A DNA stretch of 64,000 nt, from assembly GCF_900411375.1 (NCBI RefSeq), contig NZ_LS423002.1, positions 1 through 64,000 of the forward strand, in the 5' to 3' direction. Below, in pieces: positions 26,818-35,500 of this stretch; the first letter of the stretch is position 1, and every line of letters begins with the position of its first letter. Position numbers and translations under genes: made by a program. A model generated the notes under the pieces. That model saw only the letters and a list, made by a program, of their open reading frames with translations, was not told where the DNA came from and made no database searches. Source of the DNA: Lentilactobacillus raoultii (lineage in GTDB: Bacteria > Bacillota > Bacilli > Lactobacillales > Lactobacillaceae).

Positions 26818-26849
26818 TTAAGCTTCGATTAAGCTGTAAGTTATATGAT
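26818..26849 (+). promoter_or_regulatory. TTAAG direct-repeat promoter, proximal of a pair
   Basis: TTAAG at 26818-26822 and 26829-26833, 10 nt, then TATGAT (26844-26849). The repeat block TTTAAGCTTC-R-ATTAAGCTGT is shared with the site at 26718. Confidence 0.65.
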
Positions 26850-26898
26850 ACAGACAATTAATCAAAGTTGATGAATGAAAACGAAAGGAATGATTGCA

Positions 26899-26988
26899 AT
26901 GACAGTGGCAATAAAGAGACGACCTAAATTTAAATATGATAAGACAATCACTAAAAAATACCGAGTGGTGGTATGGCGTTGTTATTAA
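26899..26988 (+). CDS. 29-aa highly cationic peptide
   Basis: ATG 26899 follows AAAGGA closely, with ATG 26890 directly after that site, so initiation seems plausible. The product has 29 residues (MTVAIKRRPKFKYDKTITKK then YRVVVWRCY) with eleven Lys/Arg and one Asp, and one Cys near the end. No signal or leader. It could be a regulatory peptide, a toxin-like peptide or a by-product of the RNA. It lies between the TTAAG promoters and the C-rich RNA tail. No homologue is known to me. Confidence 0.4.
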   Translation: MTVAIKRRPKFKYDKTITKKYRVVVWRCY

Positions 26989-27229
26989 ACAATTGCGACC
27001 CAAGTTATTTAGGCGAATCACCTGAGTTAATTCAGTTCGAGAGCTGAAACTCAGCACTCGCCAACACAATCTTGAAAGAAGTGATGCGATGACCAGTAAC
27101 TTGTAACTTGTAATTTGTAACTTAGTGCAACCCATGCACTTAAAAACTCACCCCTCAAATAATCAAAAATACGATTTCTTAACTAACTTTATGATAAATA
27201 CCCTTCAATATAATAAACTCTTCCCTCAA

Positions 27230-27256
27230 AGTCCTGCGCGAACAGGGCTTTTTCTT
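27230..27256 (+). terminator. Intrinsic terminator of sRNA 2
   Basis: AGTCCTG-cgcgaa-CAGGGCT followed by TTTTCTT. Confidence 0.75.
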
Positions 27257-27271
27257 ATGGATTTCCAACAA

Positions 27272-29056
27272 TTAAGATCTTCTTTTCCTAAAGATCCCCA
27301 GAACAATCAGTCCCAGCCATCCCAGCAAGGAGAGCATTGAAAACAGGCTTCCCAACTTTGTGCCGTGACTTTGGATACTAATAGTTGCCTGATTAACTGT
27401 TTTGGGAATTCGTAGTTTAAAGGTGCCACGTTTTGAAAGTGATGATTTTAAGGGATGACCGTTGAATTTAACGGTATAGTTCATGCCGGTATAACGAATA
27501 AACGGTAAGTCCAAGAAAGTAGCTTTTTTCATTGGAACCTGCAGATGATAGGTGATGACGTTGCTTCCCGATTGGATACTGTCAGCGGCAATTTTAAACG
27601 ATTGACCATTTAGTATCGCTGCTTTATTGGCTAATTCGTCAATATAGTGGCCAGAAGTAGTCGGTAAATAATCTGTTCGACCGGAGCCGTTATCGGTTGG
27701 AAATTGGTTGTTATAATCCTCATTGTTAACTTTATAATTTTGCAAATTCAGATTGGATCTGGGAATTTGATGAGTGGGGGTGGCTTTGTACGATAGTTCT
27801 GGCTGACTGGTTCGATCGAATTGGTTATCGAATGGATTTTGGCTGGTTGTGACATTCATCGGATAAAGCGCTGAATAACTGAAAGAATTGAGTAGGCAGA
27901 AACTAAAACCGATCAACAACCCGCAAGCACTCAACCAGTGGTGATTGAATTTAGCATTAATGAAGTAAGCACCAAAAGCGGCGAGAAACATGAGCACGAC
28001 CGGCATGATCCGGTGGCCACTTTGGATAGCTTCAATACCTCTGATAAGTGGCAGATGATGAATCAGATTCCATGGGAAAAGATTTGATAAAACAAACAGT
28101 GTGGCAATTCCGCCAAAGTATGCCAGACGACCAACCTTAGGCATTGATTTGAGAAAAAGGAAGCCGAATATCAGGAAAAACAATAGAATAAGGCCGATCC
28201 CTTTGTTGGCAATACTTTGATTAAATAAGGTGAATAAATTTTGGGGATCTTTGTAGAGATTTTGTGGCTCTGGTCGCATTAACTTTTGGCTTAACGTCAA
28301 AGTTGCCAATGGTCCCCAGACAATTAAGCTGAGTATTAAGGTGTAGATCGCAGAAATGGCTAGGTAGAAGAAACGGGTTAGTCGTTCGTTAACCGGCTGT
28401 TCTGTGAAGAAAATCAAGTAAAAAATAAGCAGGGCAACAATCACAATCAAACTGGTTGGTGCATGGGCGTACATAATGCCAATGACTCCAATAACTAATA
28501 AGTACCAGCGTCGATAGTCTTTGAACATTGCTTGATAAAGACCAGCAAAGGCCAACGGAATGAACGGATAGGAAAGAAATTCACCAAACTGGGTAGTGAT
28601 AATCTCCATCACCAGATAGGTGGTCAGACCATAAAAAATAGCAAATAGAAATGCAACTCTGCGGGACTGGGCAACTAATCTCATACTTTAGTAGGCGAGA
28701 AGCAATGTTGTGAGAATTATCAAAACATATGTAAAGTAGATGGCACTGACGGCTGAAAAGATGAATTTAAATCCGGCAAATAAATACAACCATACCCACG
28801 GGTAGCACGCCACTACCGCATCACCGAGCTGATTAAAAGTGTGGGTGGCAATATGACTGATTAAGGTGCCGTGTTTTAGATTAAGAAATATTTCTTGAAT
28901 ACGGCTAAGGTGAAATTGTAAGTCCGGGCCGGAATATAAGTGCATGGTCACCCAGAATGGCAAGACGACTAGAAATGATAATACGCCGAATATGACAGTC
29001 ACAGTTAAATCTTTGTGCTGTCGGAGCTTCGATATTAAACTTTGCAATAAAAGCAC
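27272..29056 (-). pseudogene. Large membrane protein (YfhO-like) split by one in-frame TAA
   Basis: Two open frames (29056-28688 and 28684-27272) are in the same phase, separated only by TAA at 28690-28688 (...LLLAY, stop, SMRLVAQS...). Together they give about 594 residues: cytoplasmic start, about 12 hydrophobic segments, the extracytoplasmic GPDLQFHLSRIQEI typical of membrane glycosyltransferase-like (YfhO/6-pyruvoyl-type) proteins and a C-terminal beta domain ending in a membrane segment and RKRRS. One base change (for example TAT to TAA) explains the break. The downstream part could restart at ATG 28684 but lacks the N-terminal segments. Start is GTG 29056 or TTG 29047; GAGGGAG favours the latter. 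Confidence 0.75.
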
Positions 29057-29403
29057 ACTCCCTCATTTGTGAAGCAATTTAAAATGGTGTTCTAAAAATA
29101 ACCAGAGCACTGCTAATCTAATTGCTTGATTATAACTATCATACGGTGAGAAAGTGTGATTTTCAATTGCTGATTAATGGGTTAAATAAAGTCCAAGTAG
29201 CGTTGTCACTGGCAATAGGATATAGAGAATCATATTTGATACTGACTAAGTGGCGATCGTCGAATTGCAGCGTCCACGCATCTCTTTAGGGCGATAACAG
29301 TGGCAATGTTTAAATTGTGAGTCGATTAATTTTCATTAGTAAGCCCCTCTTCAAAAGTTAGGATTCTAGTTACGACAAAGTTTTGGAAAGAAATTTAAGT
29401 GGC
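29057..29403. other. Intergenic interval with no recognisable gene
   Basis: Holds the leader of the broken YfhO-like gene and, at its right end, the TTAAG promoter at 29404. No ORF with a ribosome site is visible. Confidence 0.4.
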
Positions 29404-29435
29404 TTAAGCTTCAGTTAAGGTAGAAACGATATGAT
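29404..29435 (+). promoter_or_regulatory. TTAAG direct-repeat promoter (for sRNA 3)
   Basis: TTAAG at 29404-29408 and 29415-29419, 10 nt, TATGAT (29430-29435, extending to TATGATAAT). This is the best member of the set. Confidence 0.65.
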
Positions 29436-29441
29436 AATGAC

Positions 29442-29657
29442 AATCAAATAAGGGAAGTGGAAGCAACCCTTATTTGGTGAAAGTGGTGTAGCGGTACTTG
29501 ATTGGCTGCTTTAAGAAAGTTGATAATAATTAACCCCTCAAAATAATTATTTTCCCCCAACGATTTCTTAACCAACTTTAGATGAATAACCCTTCAATAT
29601 TAATGAAAAATCTTCCCCCCTAAATTGACTTAAGCCACGTGCTTGGGTCTTTTTTTA
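29442..29657 (+). ncRNA. Predicted small RNA 3 (C-rich, terminator-ended)
   Basis: About 215 nt. The 5' end forms a perfect 10-bp hairpin, CAAATAAGGG/CCCTTATTTG (29445-29476). The unstructured body carries four C-rich motifs: ACCCCTCAAA (29533), TTCCCCCA (about 29552), AACCCTTCAATAT (29588) and CTTCCCCCC (29612). A 9-bp terminator (29627-29657) follows. The order ACCCCTCAAA, CGATTTCTTAACYAACTTTA, ACCCTTCAATAT, CTTCCC is the same as in sRNA 2. No ORF with a ribosome site. The motifs are complementary to GAGGGG/GAAGGG Shine-Dalgarno sequences. Confidence 0.55.
29627..29657 (+). terminator. Intrinsic terminator of sRNA 3
   Basis: GACTTAAGC-cacgt-GCTTGGGTC (nine pairs including G-U) followed by TTTTTTT. 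Confidence 0.8.
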
Positions 29658-29782
29658 AACTTATAAGGTATTATAAAATTCTAGAGCGTGGTAACTGTTG
29701 AACTGCTAACGATCATCATGCTTTTAATTTTCACAAAATGGTAGTCAAAGCTTATCTTCACTATGTAGCCATGATTTTAAGA

Positions 29783-30255
29783 TCAATCAAAATTAATCAA
29801 CTTGTATTTGCTTCCGTGACCTGCAAATTTAACTAATGTCGGCACATATTTTACCTGATACTTCTCTCGAATTTGCTATAATTTCTTATTTTGGGTGTAT
29901 TCTGAGTATTGAAATAGTAGAAATGCTTAACATGATGCTGTTTGACATATCCCCAAATTTTGTTAATAGACAATAGACAATCTGGGCAAGTTGAGCGTCC
30001 AAAGTAGACATATGTTTGTGCGTTATGCTTAATCATATTTTTAAAGCTGCCAGAAATGACTTTATCAAGACGTCCGGCCTTTTTTGATAATTTTTCTTTG
30101 CCTGATTCCAACTGCTAAAGCAAGAAGACGACGTTAAAGCCGAGTTGTTCTCAGCAGCTAAAGTTGTGTGGGGATCGGAAAAACTGACCCAGGATACCAT
30201 AACTGCAAAAATCAATGTTGTTAATAAAAATATTTTTTTCGTAACGTAGTCCCAT
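29783..30255 (-). pseudogene. Thioredoxin-like secreted protein, multiply frameshifted
   Basis: Pieces in different frames make one protein: a signal segment (KKIFLLTTLIFAVMVSW...LAAENNS), then in a second frame KEKLSKKAGRLDKVISGS and YVYFGRSTCPDCLLSINKIW, then in a third EKYQVKYVPTLVKFAGHGSKYKLINFD to a stop at 29783. CPDC in a thioredoxin fold and the V-x-x-VPT cis-proline region fit the bacteriocin-accessory (PedC-like) family. If ATG 30255 is the start, a further slip in a seven-A tract is needed. Frameshifts near 30110 and 29865 make it non-functional. ATG 30255 lies one base after the stop of the 62-aa gene. Confidence 0.7.
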
Positions 30256-30256
30256 C

Positions 30257-30445
30257 TTAATCATTCTTATGCTTTCTCTTTGAAACTTGCCATTCAGCTA
30301 ATAATTTTATAGTGAACAAAGTGTCAAATACGCAAATAAAACTGAAATAGTTTAAGTTCCAAGAAAAAATAACAGAGGAAAAGGTAAACGCAATTCCAAG
30401 TAGCCAGATGCTCAGTCTTACATGTGATAGAAAAAATTCCTTCAT
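30257..30445 (-). CDS. 62-aa two-segment membrane protein
   Basis: Related to the 60-aa protein at 8040-8222: MK-x-F-x-LSH-x-RLS-x-WLLG, FSS, NYF and EWQ occupy equivalent positions. Two hydrophobic helices (about 12-29 and 33-50) and a basic tail (KRKHKND). AAGGGGGTGATT is a near-perfect ribosome site before the ATG. Followed after one base by the broken thioredoxin-like gene, so the two were probably co-transcribed. Function unknown. Confidence 0.6.
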   Translation of the reverse strand: MKEFFLSHVRLSIWLLGIAFTFSSVIFSWNLNYFSFICVFDTLFTIKLLAEWQVSKRKHKND

Positions 30446-30477
30446 CTATCAATCACCCCCTTCTCAATTGGTTGACT

Positions 30478-30662
30478 TAACTACATTTAATCGCCATCCA
30501 AGATAATTCGGCAACGAGTGCGTAAACGCTCAAACTGCCAATACCTTCTTGAACAATTAGTTTAGTTGCTTCTTCCCAGGCTTTTTTCAATGAGCTCTTC
30601 CAATCCTCCAGCTACTAGCGCTCCATATAAATCTGCGCTAATGTTCCTCTTTTTGGTGTGAT
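30478..30662 (-). pseudogene. Possible TetR-type regulator remnant
   Basis: One frame reads TPKRGTLAQIYMER, two consecutive TAG stops, then LEDWKSSLKKAWEEATKLI and VQEGIGSLSVYALVAEL, ending at TAA 30478. The second part has the pattern of a TetR N-terminal helix-turn-helix (AxxLixexGxxxLSvxaLAxxL). There is no start codon or ligand-binding domain. If correct it is a dead fragment; similarity is judged by eye only. Confidence 0.3.
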
Positions 30663-31043
30663 TTAATCTTATCAGATACCCCCTGATTATATCAATACAT
30701 TTTAGGAATTTTATAATTCTTTTTTAATTATCACAAAACCATTTCTTAATTTATCTTATTGAATGAGATAACCACCATTTAATCAGCTGCCACGAAAGCA
30801 CTAAGAAAAATTAATTTTACTTTGAAAATGAAAATGCTTGATTGGTGGCCCTAGCACCACGCGTTATTAAAGAACCTTAAAGGAAGCCTAAAAAAATCAT
30901 ATTCATCACATCATTAAGATGTCGTGAATATGATCTATTTTTGCCAACTTTTACAATAATTAATTGCCAAAGCCATACTTAAGCGCCTAAAATGGTTGTT
31001 AACAAGAGAAATGCTAACAATCTAAAAGAAATCAGGTGGTTAA
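30663..31043. other. Gene-poor interval before the broken GPH symporter
   Basis: AT-rich, no credible ORF. Contains the hairpin/terminator at 30896-30943 and, nearer the next gene, the inverted pair TTGTTA/TAACAA (about 30993-31020), which could be an operator. The terminator implies an upstream transcript that I cannot define. Confidence 0.4.
30896..30943 (+). terminator. Terminator-like long hairpin
   Basis: ATCATATTCAT...CACATC pairs with GATGTC.GTGAATATGAT and is followed by CTATTTTTG. No gene on the plus strand precedes it. Confidence 0.6.
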
Positions 31044-32369
31044 ATGGCAAGCTCGAATACTAGATGGGCAACCCGCTGGCCCGAGCGCATCAGCTATGGG
31101 TTAAGTGATGCGGCTGACAATTTAGTGTTTCAAATGATGACAACCTATTTACTCTTCTTCTATACCGACGTTTACGGATTAAGTGCCAGTGCAGCTGCAA
31201 TTCTATTTATTGTTGCACGAGTGGCAGACGTTGTTGAAAGTTTTGTGATTGGTGTGATGATTGACCACACTCATTCCAGATTTGGCAAAAGTCGGCCTTT
31301 CTTTTTGTGGTACGCATTTCCATACGTTATTTTTGCAATTTTGACATTCATTACACCGAACTTTTCATATGGCGGGAAAATTGCCTGGGCATATTTTACG
31401 TACCTGGGACTCGGCTTCCTGTACACTGCCGTTAATCTGCCGATTACTTCAATTTTACCAACACTGTCACGGAACTCTCGCGAACTAACTTTGTTGGGGG
31501 TAATTCGTCAATTCTTTGGCAGTTTGGTTCAGATTATTGTGGCCGTGTTCACTCTGCCATTAGTCGCTTTGTTTGGTAAAGGCGATCAGCGAACCGGCTT
31601 TTTAGGAACGATTATCTTATTTGGTATCATCTCATTGTTTTTGATTTTGAACACGTTCGTTCATGTTCGTGAGCGTTATGCTAACCCAGAGATTGCCCAT
31701 CAACCGTTAAAATAAGTTTTGGCAATGGTTCGACGTAATCAGCCTTGGATCATTATCTCAGTTTCAATCTTTATGTATTGGTTGGTAACGTCAATCAAGA
31801 ATCAAACCACCATTTACTATTTCAAGTACGTGATGGGAAATGAAAATCTGGTTCCATTGGCCAATAGTTTCACCTTTACGTCATTGATTGGGGTCCTATT
31901 GATTATGCGGATCACGGAAACCCAGAGTAAAAAGCGAACCATGATGAGTGGGATTTTAGTGGCATTTGTCGGCCAAATTGTGATTGCACTAGGCGTCTAC
32001 CTCAATCAGGTGCCGACGTTATTTGGCGGGATTTTCATCAATTCAATTGGTAACGGGATTATTATTGGGCTGGTATCAATTATGATTGCCGATACCATTC
32101 GTTATGGCGTCAGCATGGGCGTTCAAGCTGAAGGTATTCTCGCTTCAACCGATGACTTTGGTGTTAACTTTGGCCTGGGAATCGGTGGTTTGATTACCGC
32201 CGGCCTCTTTCACCTTTCCGGTTACGTTGCCAATCATCAACAGAACGCCGCGACGATTACCATGATTAACGTCAATTACGTTTGGCTGCCATTGGCGATC
32301 TATGCAGGGATGTACTTTGTGATGCGGCTGTATAATGAGCAGCAGATATTGGATGAGATTAAAGGATAG
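31044..32369 (+). pseudogene. GPH-family sugar:cation symporter split by one in-frame TAA
   Basis: 31044-31715 and 31719-32369 are in one frame, interrupted only by TAA at 31713-31715 (HQPLK, stop, VLAMVRRNQPW). Repaired, the protein has 441 residues and 12 membrane segments with GPH hallmarks: RISYGLSDAADNLVFQMM at the start, DHTHSRFGKSRPF in loop 2-3. Relatives carry xylosides, melibiose, lactose or glucuronides. CAA to TAA would explain the stop. The second half could restart internally, but neither half should transport alone. Ribosome site CAGGTGG before the ATG. Confidence 0.8.
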
Positions 32370-32398
32370 GATTGATAAATTTAACCAGATAAACATGG

Positions 32399-32426
32399 AC
32401 AGCTACGAAAATTAGCTGTTTTTTTA
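32399..32426 (+). terminator. Intrinsic terminator
   Basis: ACAGCTA pairs with TAGCTGT followed by seven T, ending the broken symporter transcript before hsdR. Confidence 0.75.
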
Positions 32427-32512
32427 TTACAGTGATTCGGTATTTAAGCTTTTATTATGATAAAATTAACATAAGTTATTCTGTGATTAGAATTAGCAGG
32501 GGGTCGGGAAGA

Positions 32513-35500
32513 ATGGTTGTAGAAACTCACGAATTAGCTTTTGAGGATGAGCTGATTCATTTTTTAACAAGAATTGGTGGCACTAAGCAATGGCAGTATT
32601 TGCCAAACGTTAAGACAACGGAGCAGCTTTGGGCAAATTTCAGACATATTTTGGAACTGAATAATCCCGATAAACTATCTCAACCGCTTTCTAAAACCGA
32701 ATTTGCTCAAGTTAAACGTGAAATTAACAATTTGAGAACACCTTATCAAGCTGGCCAATTTTTGTATGGGTTAAATGGAAAATCTGAAATTGAGTTGGAT
32801 TTGGATGATGGTCGTCACGTTTATCTAACGGTGTTTGATCAGGACCAAATTGGCGCTGGAGATACTGTTTATCAAGTTGTGAATCAAATTGAGCGGGCAC
32901 CGGTTTTAGCTGGCCGAAAGAAACGTCGATTTGACACCACATTGCTCATTAATGGCTTGCCAATTATCCAAATTGAAGAAAAAGCCGACGGAAAAGATGC
33001 TAAAGAAGCGTTGAACCAGATGAAACAGTACATATCTGAGCAACAATACACGGGAATTTTTGCGACTTTGCAAATTCTAGTCGGCATGACGCCCCATGAC
33101 ATTCGCTACATGGCAAATGCAACGGAGCATCAATTTAATATGGACTTTACTTTTAGGTGGCAACGTGAAAAAGACAACGTACCAGTTCATGACTGGCAGG
33201 AATTTACAAATGCGGTGCTATCCATTCCGATGGCTCACCAAATGGCCACCAACTATATGATTTTGGATGGAACACCAAATAAACAAATGATTAAAGTGAT
33301 GCGGCCTTATCAGGTTTATGCAACAAGACGGATAATGGATAAGCTGCGGATTCACCAATTTGGTGTCGATGATAAAGAGATTGGTTATGTCTGGCACACA
33401 ACTGGCTCGGGTAAAACCATCAGCTCGTTTAAAGCAGCGTGGCTGGCTTCACGGCTTCCTAATGTTGATAAAGTCGTGTTTCTGGTTGATCGAATTGCAC
33501 TCACAAATCAGACTTATGATGAGTACAGTGCTTATGATCCTGGGACAGATCAGGAAAGTACTAAAGGCGGCATTGTTGAGGATACGGCTAATAAACGAGC
33601 TTTACTGGCTAAACTAAAGAAAAAAGGAACTGGGATTATTGTGACGTCCATTCAAAAAATGGATGGTTTGGTTCGCCAGCACCATAATCCGTTTGAGCGG
33701 CGAGTAGTATTTATTGTCGACGAAGCCCACCGATCAACGTCTGGCGATATGTTGCAGCGAATTAAAAAAGCGTTTAAGAAATCGGCTTGGATTGGATATA
33801 CCGGGACACCACGATTTGATGAAGATGATGGCCCCACGACTCGTGACATCTTTGGTGATTTGATTCATGCATACACTATTCGGGATGCAATCGCTGATAA
33901 AAATGTTTTAGGATTTAAGGTTGATTTTGAGACAACCTTATCTGATGAAACGTTGCGAAAGCAGTATTTACCACGGTATTTTAAGTTTCGATATCCAAAT
34001 TGGTCTTCAGAACAAATTGAACATCGAATTGAAAATATCACGCCTGAAGATATGGATGATGCCATTGTTCCAAGCGTCTATGATATGAATCAAAAGCATG
34101 TTTATCTGGTTGTAAAAGATATCTTATCGAAATGGCAGAACAGATCATCAGAGTATCGTTATAATGCACTATTCACAACTCATGTTGGTGGCGGTAAGGC
34201 CTCTACTCCTATGGCGATGATGTATTATCGAGAATTTCTTGCGCAAAATAAGCATTTGGCAAAACCGTTGAAAATTGCAATTACTTTTAGCCAGTCAACT
34301 AATAATGGCGATCACCAATTACAGGCAAATAAAGATCTTCGAGAAGCAGTTGATCATTATAATCATTTATTCGGCACATCTTTTGACGATACAAACATGG
34401 GCGACTATACACAGGATGTGGTGGATCGGTTGAGTCGAACAGCTGATGATGGAAAATATCTTGACCTGGTAATTGTCATTGACCAATTGCTGACGGGCTT
34501 CAATGCACCGGAGTTAAACACGCTTTACGTTGATCGAACATTAAAAGGTGCCAGTTTAATTCAAGCTTATTCAAGAACTAATCGAGTTGTTGATATGCAA
34601 TCCAAACCGTGGGGTAGAATTGTCAATTATCGATGGCCGAAGCAGACTGAAAAGCTAATGAAGGAAGCATTAGCAGTTTACGCTAATCCGGACTCTGCAA
34701 ATGTTCAAACCACTTTGGATTTGCCAAACGATGGTACCATTTTAGCTAAAACTTTTGAGGATCTTCAAAAGGATCTTTCAAAAACGGTGACAACGATTAG
34801 TGATTTAACTAATGATTTTGAAGCGGTTCCTAAAAGTGAAAATTCTCAAGATGAGTTATATAGTCAATTGCAAACATATAATCGAACAATGGCTCAATTA
34901 AAGCAGGATGATCGATACGACAGTGATCATCCGGAGAAGTTATTAAAAGAAGTTGGCATGACACCTGATCATGAAGAATTATTAACAACGACTTTTGCAA
35001 ATGAATTGAAAGATCGGATTGCCAAGAAGCAACATTTAAGTGTCGGCGATTTGGATCTTCGGATGGAACATGTTAAAGACATTCAGGTCAATTACGATTA
35101 CTTGGAAGAATTAATTGCTCAATTGGCTAATCAGGTTCATGAGCATCAAATGGAAGATGCTGCAAAGACCAGGGGAACGGTTGATCAGATTGCGGATCAA
35201 ATTCCGGATGAACATTATCGACAACAGGTTAAGCATTTTAATCAAGACTTATATGAAGGTAATACAGAAGTTGCCACTTATCCTGTACAAACAGAGGATG
35301 TTAAGCAGTTAATTCTTGATCATGCTAATAATCGAAAGCGGATGCAAATTCTGGCATTTAAAAAGCGATGGGGGTTAGTCGATATTCCATCAACCAAACA
35401 AATTAATGGCTTGTTGCTACATCACACACTTGGGGCAGATGATTTAAACCAGATGGGTGAGCTGAATAATATTATTCACGAAGCTCAAGGCTATTATGAA

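Larger units (their letters stand above)
26856..27256 (+). ncRNA. Predicted small RNA 2 with embedded peptide frame
   Basis: About 400 nt from the promoter at 26818 to the terminator at 27230-27256. After a 29-codon peptide frame comes a strong branched hairpin (GGCGA/TCGCC, CTGAGT/ACTCAG, TTCAG/CTGAA; 27012-27062), heptamer repeats of ACTTGTA (27099-27123) and a small hairpin AGTGCA/TGCACT. The single-stranded tail has ACCCCTCAAA (27150), CGATTTCTTAACTAACTTTA (27172), ATACCCTTCAATAT (27198) and CTTCCCTCAAAG (27220). The tail is colinear with that of sRNA 3, so the two are homologous. Confidence 0.5.

Noticed and set aside
26818-27135. 105-codon minus-strand frame over the sRNA 2 region
   Set aside because: No ribosome site, unusual Leu/Ser/Cys-rich composition, and it runs antisense through promoter and hairpin elements.
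27125-27340. 71-codon plus-strand frame
   Set aside because: Runs through an intrinsic terminator and into the opposite-strand membrane gene; no ribosome site.
29445-29476. sRNA 3 hairpin as a riboswitch or T-box
   Set aside because: No gene follows in the same direction before the terminator, and no known aptamer or T-box sequence is present.
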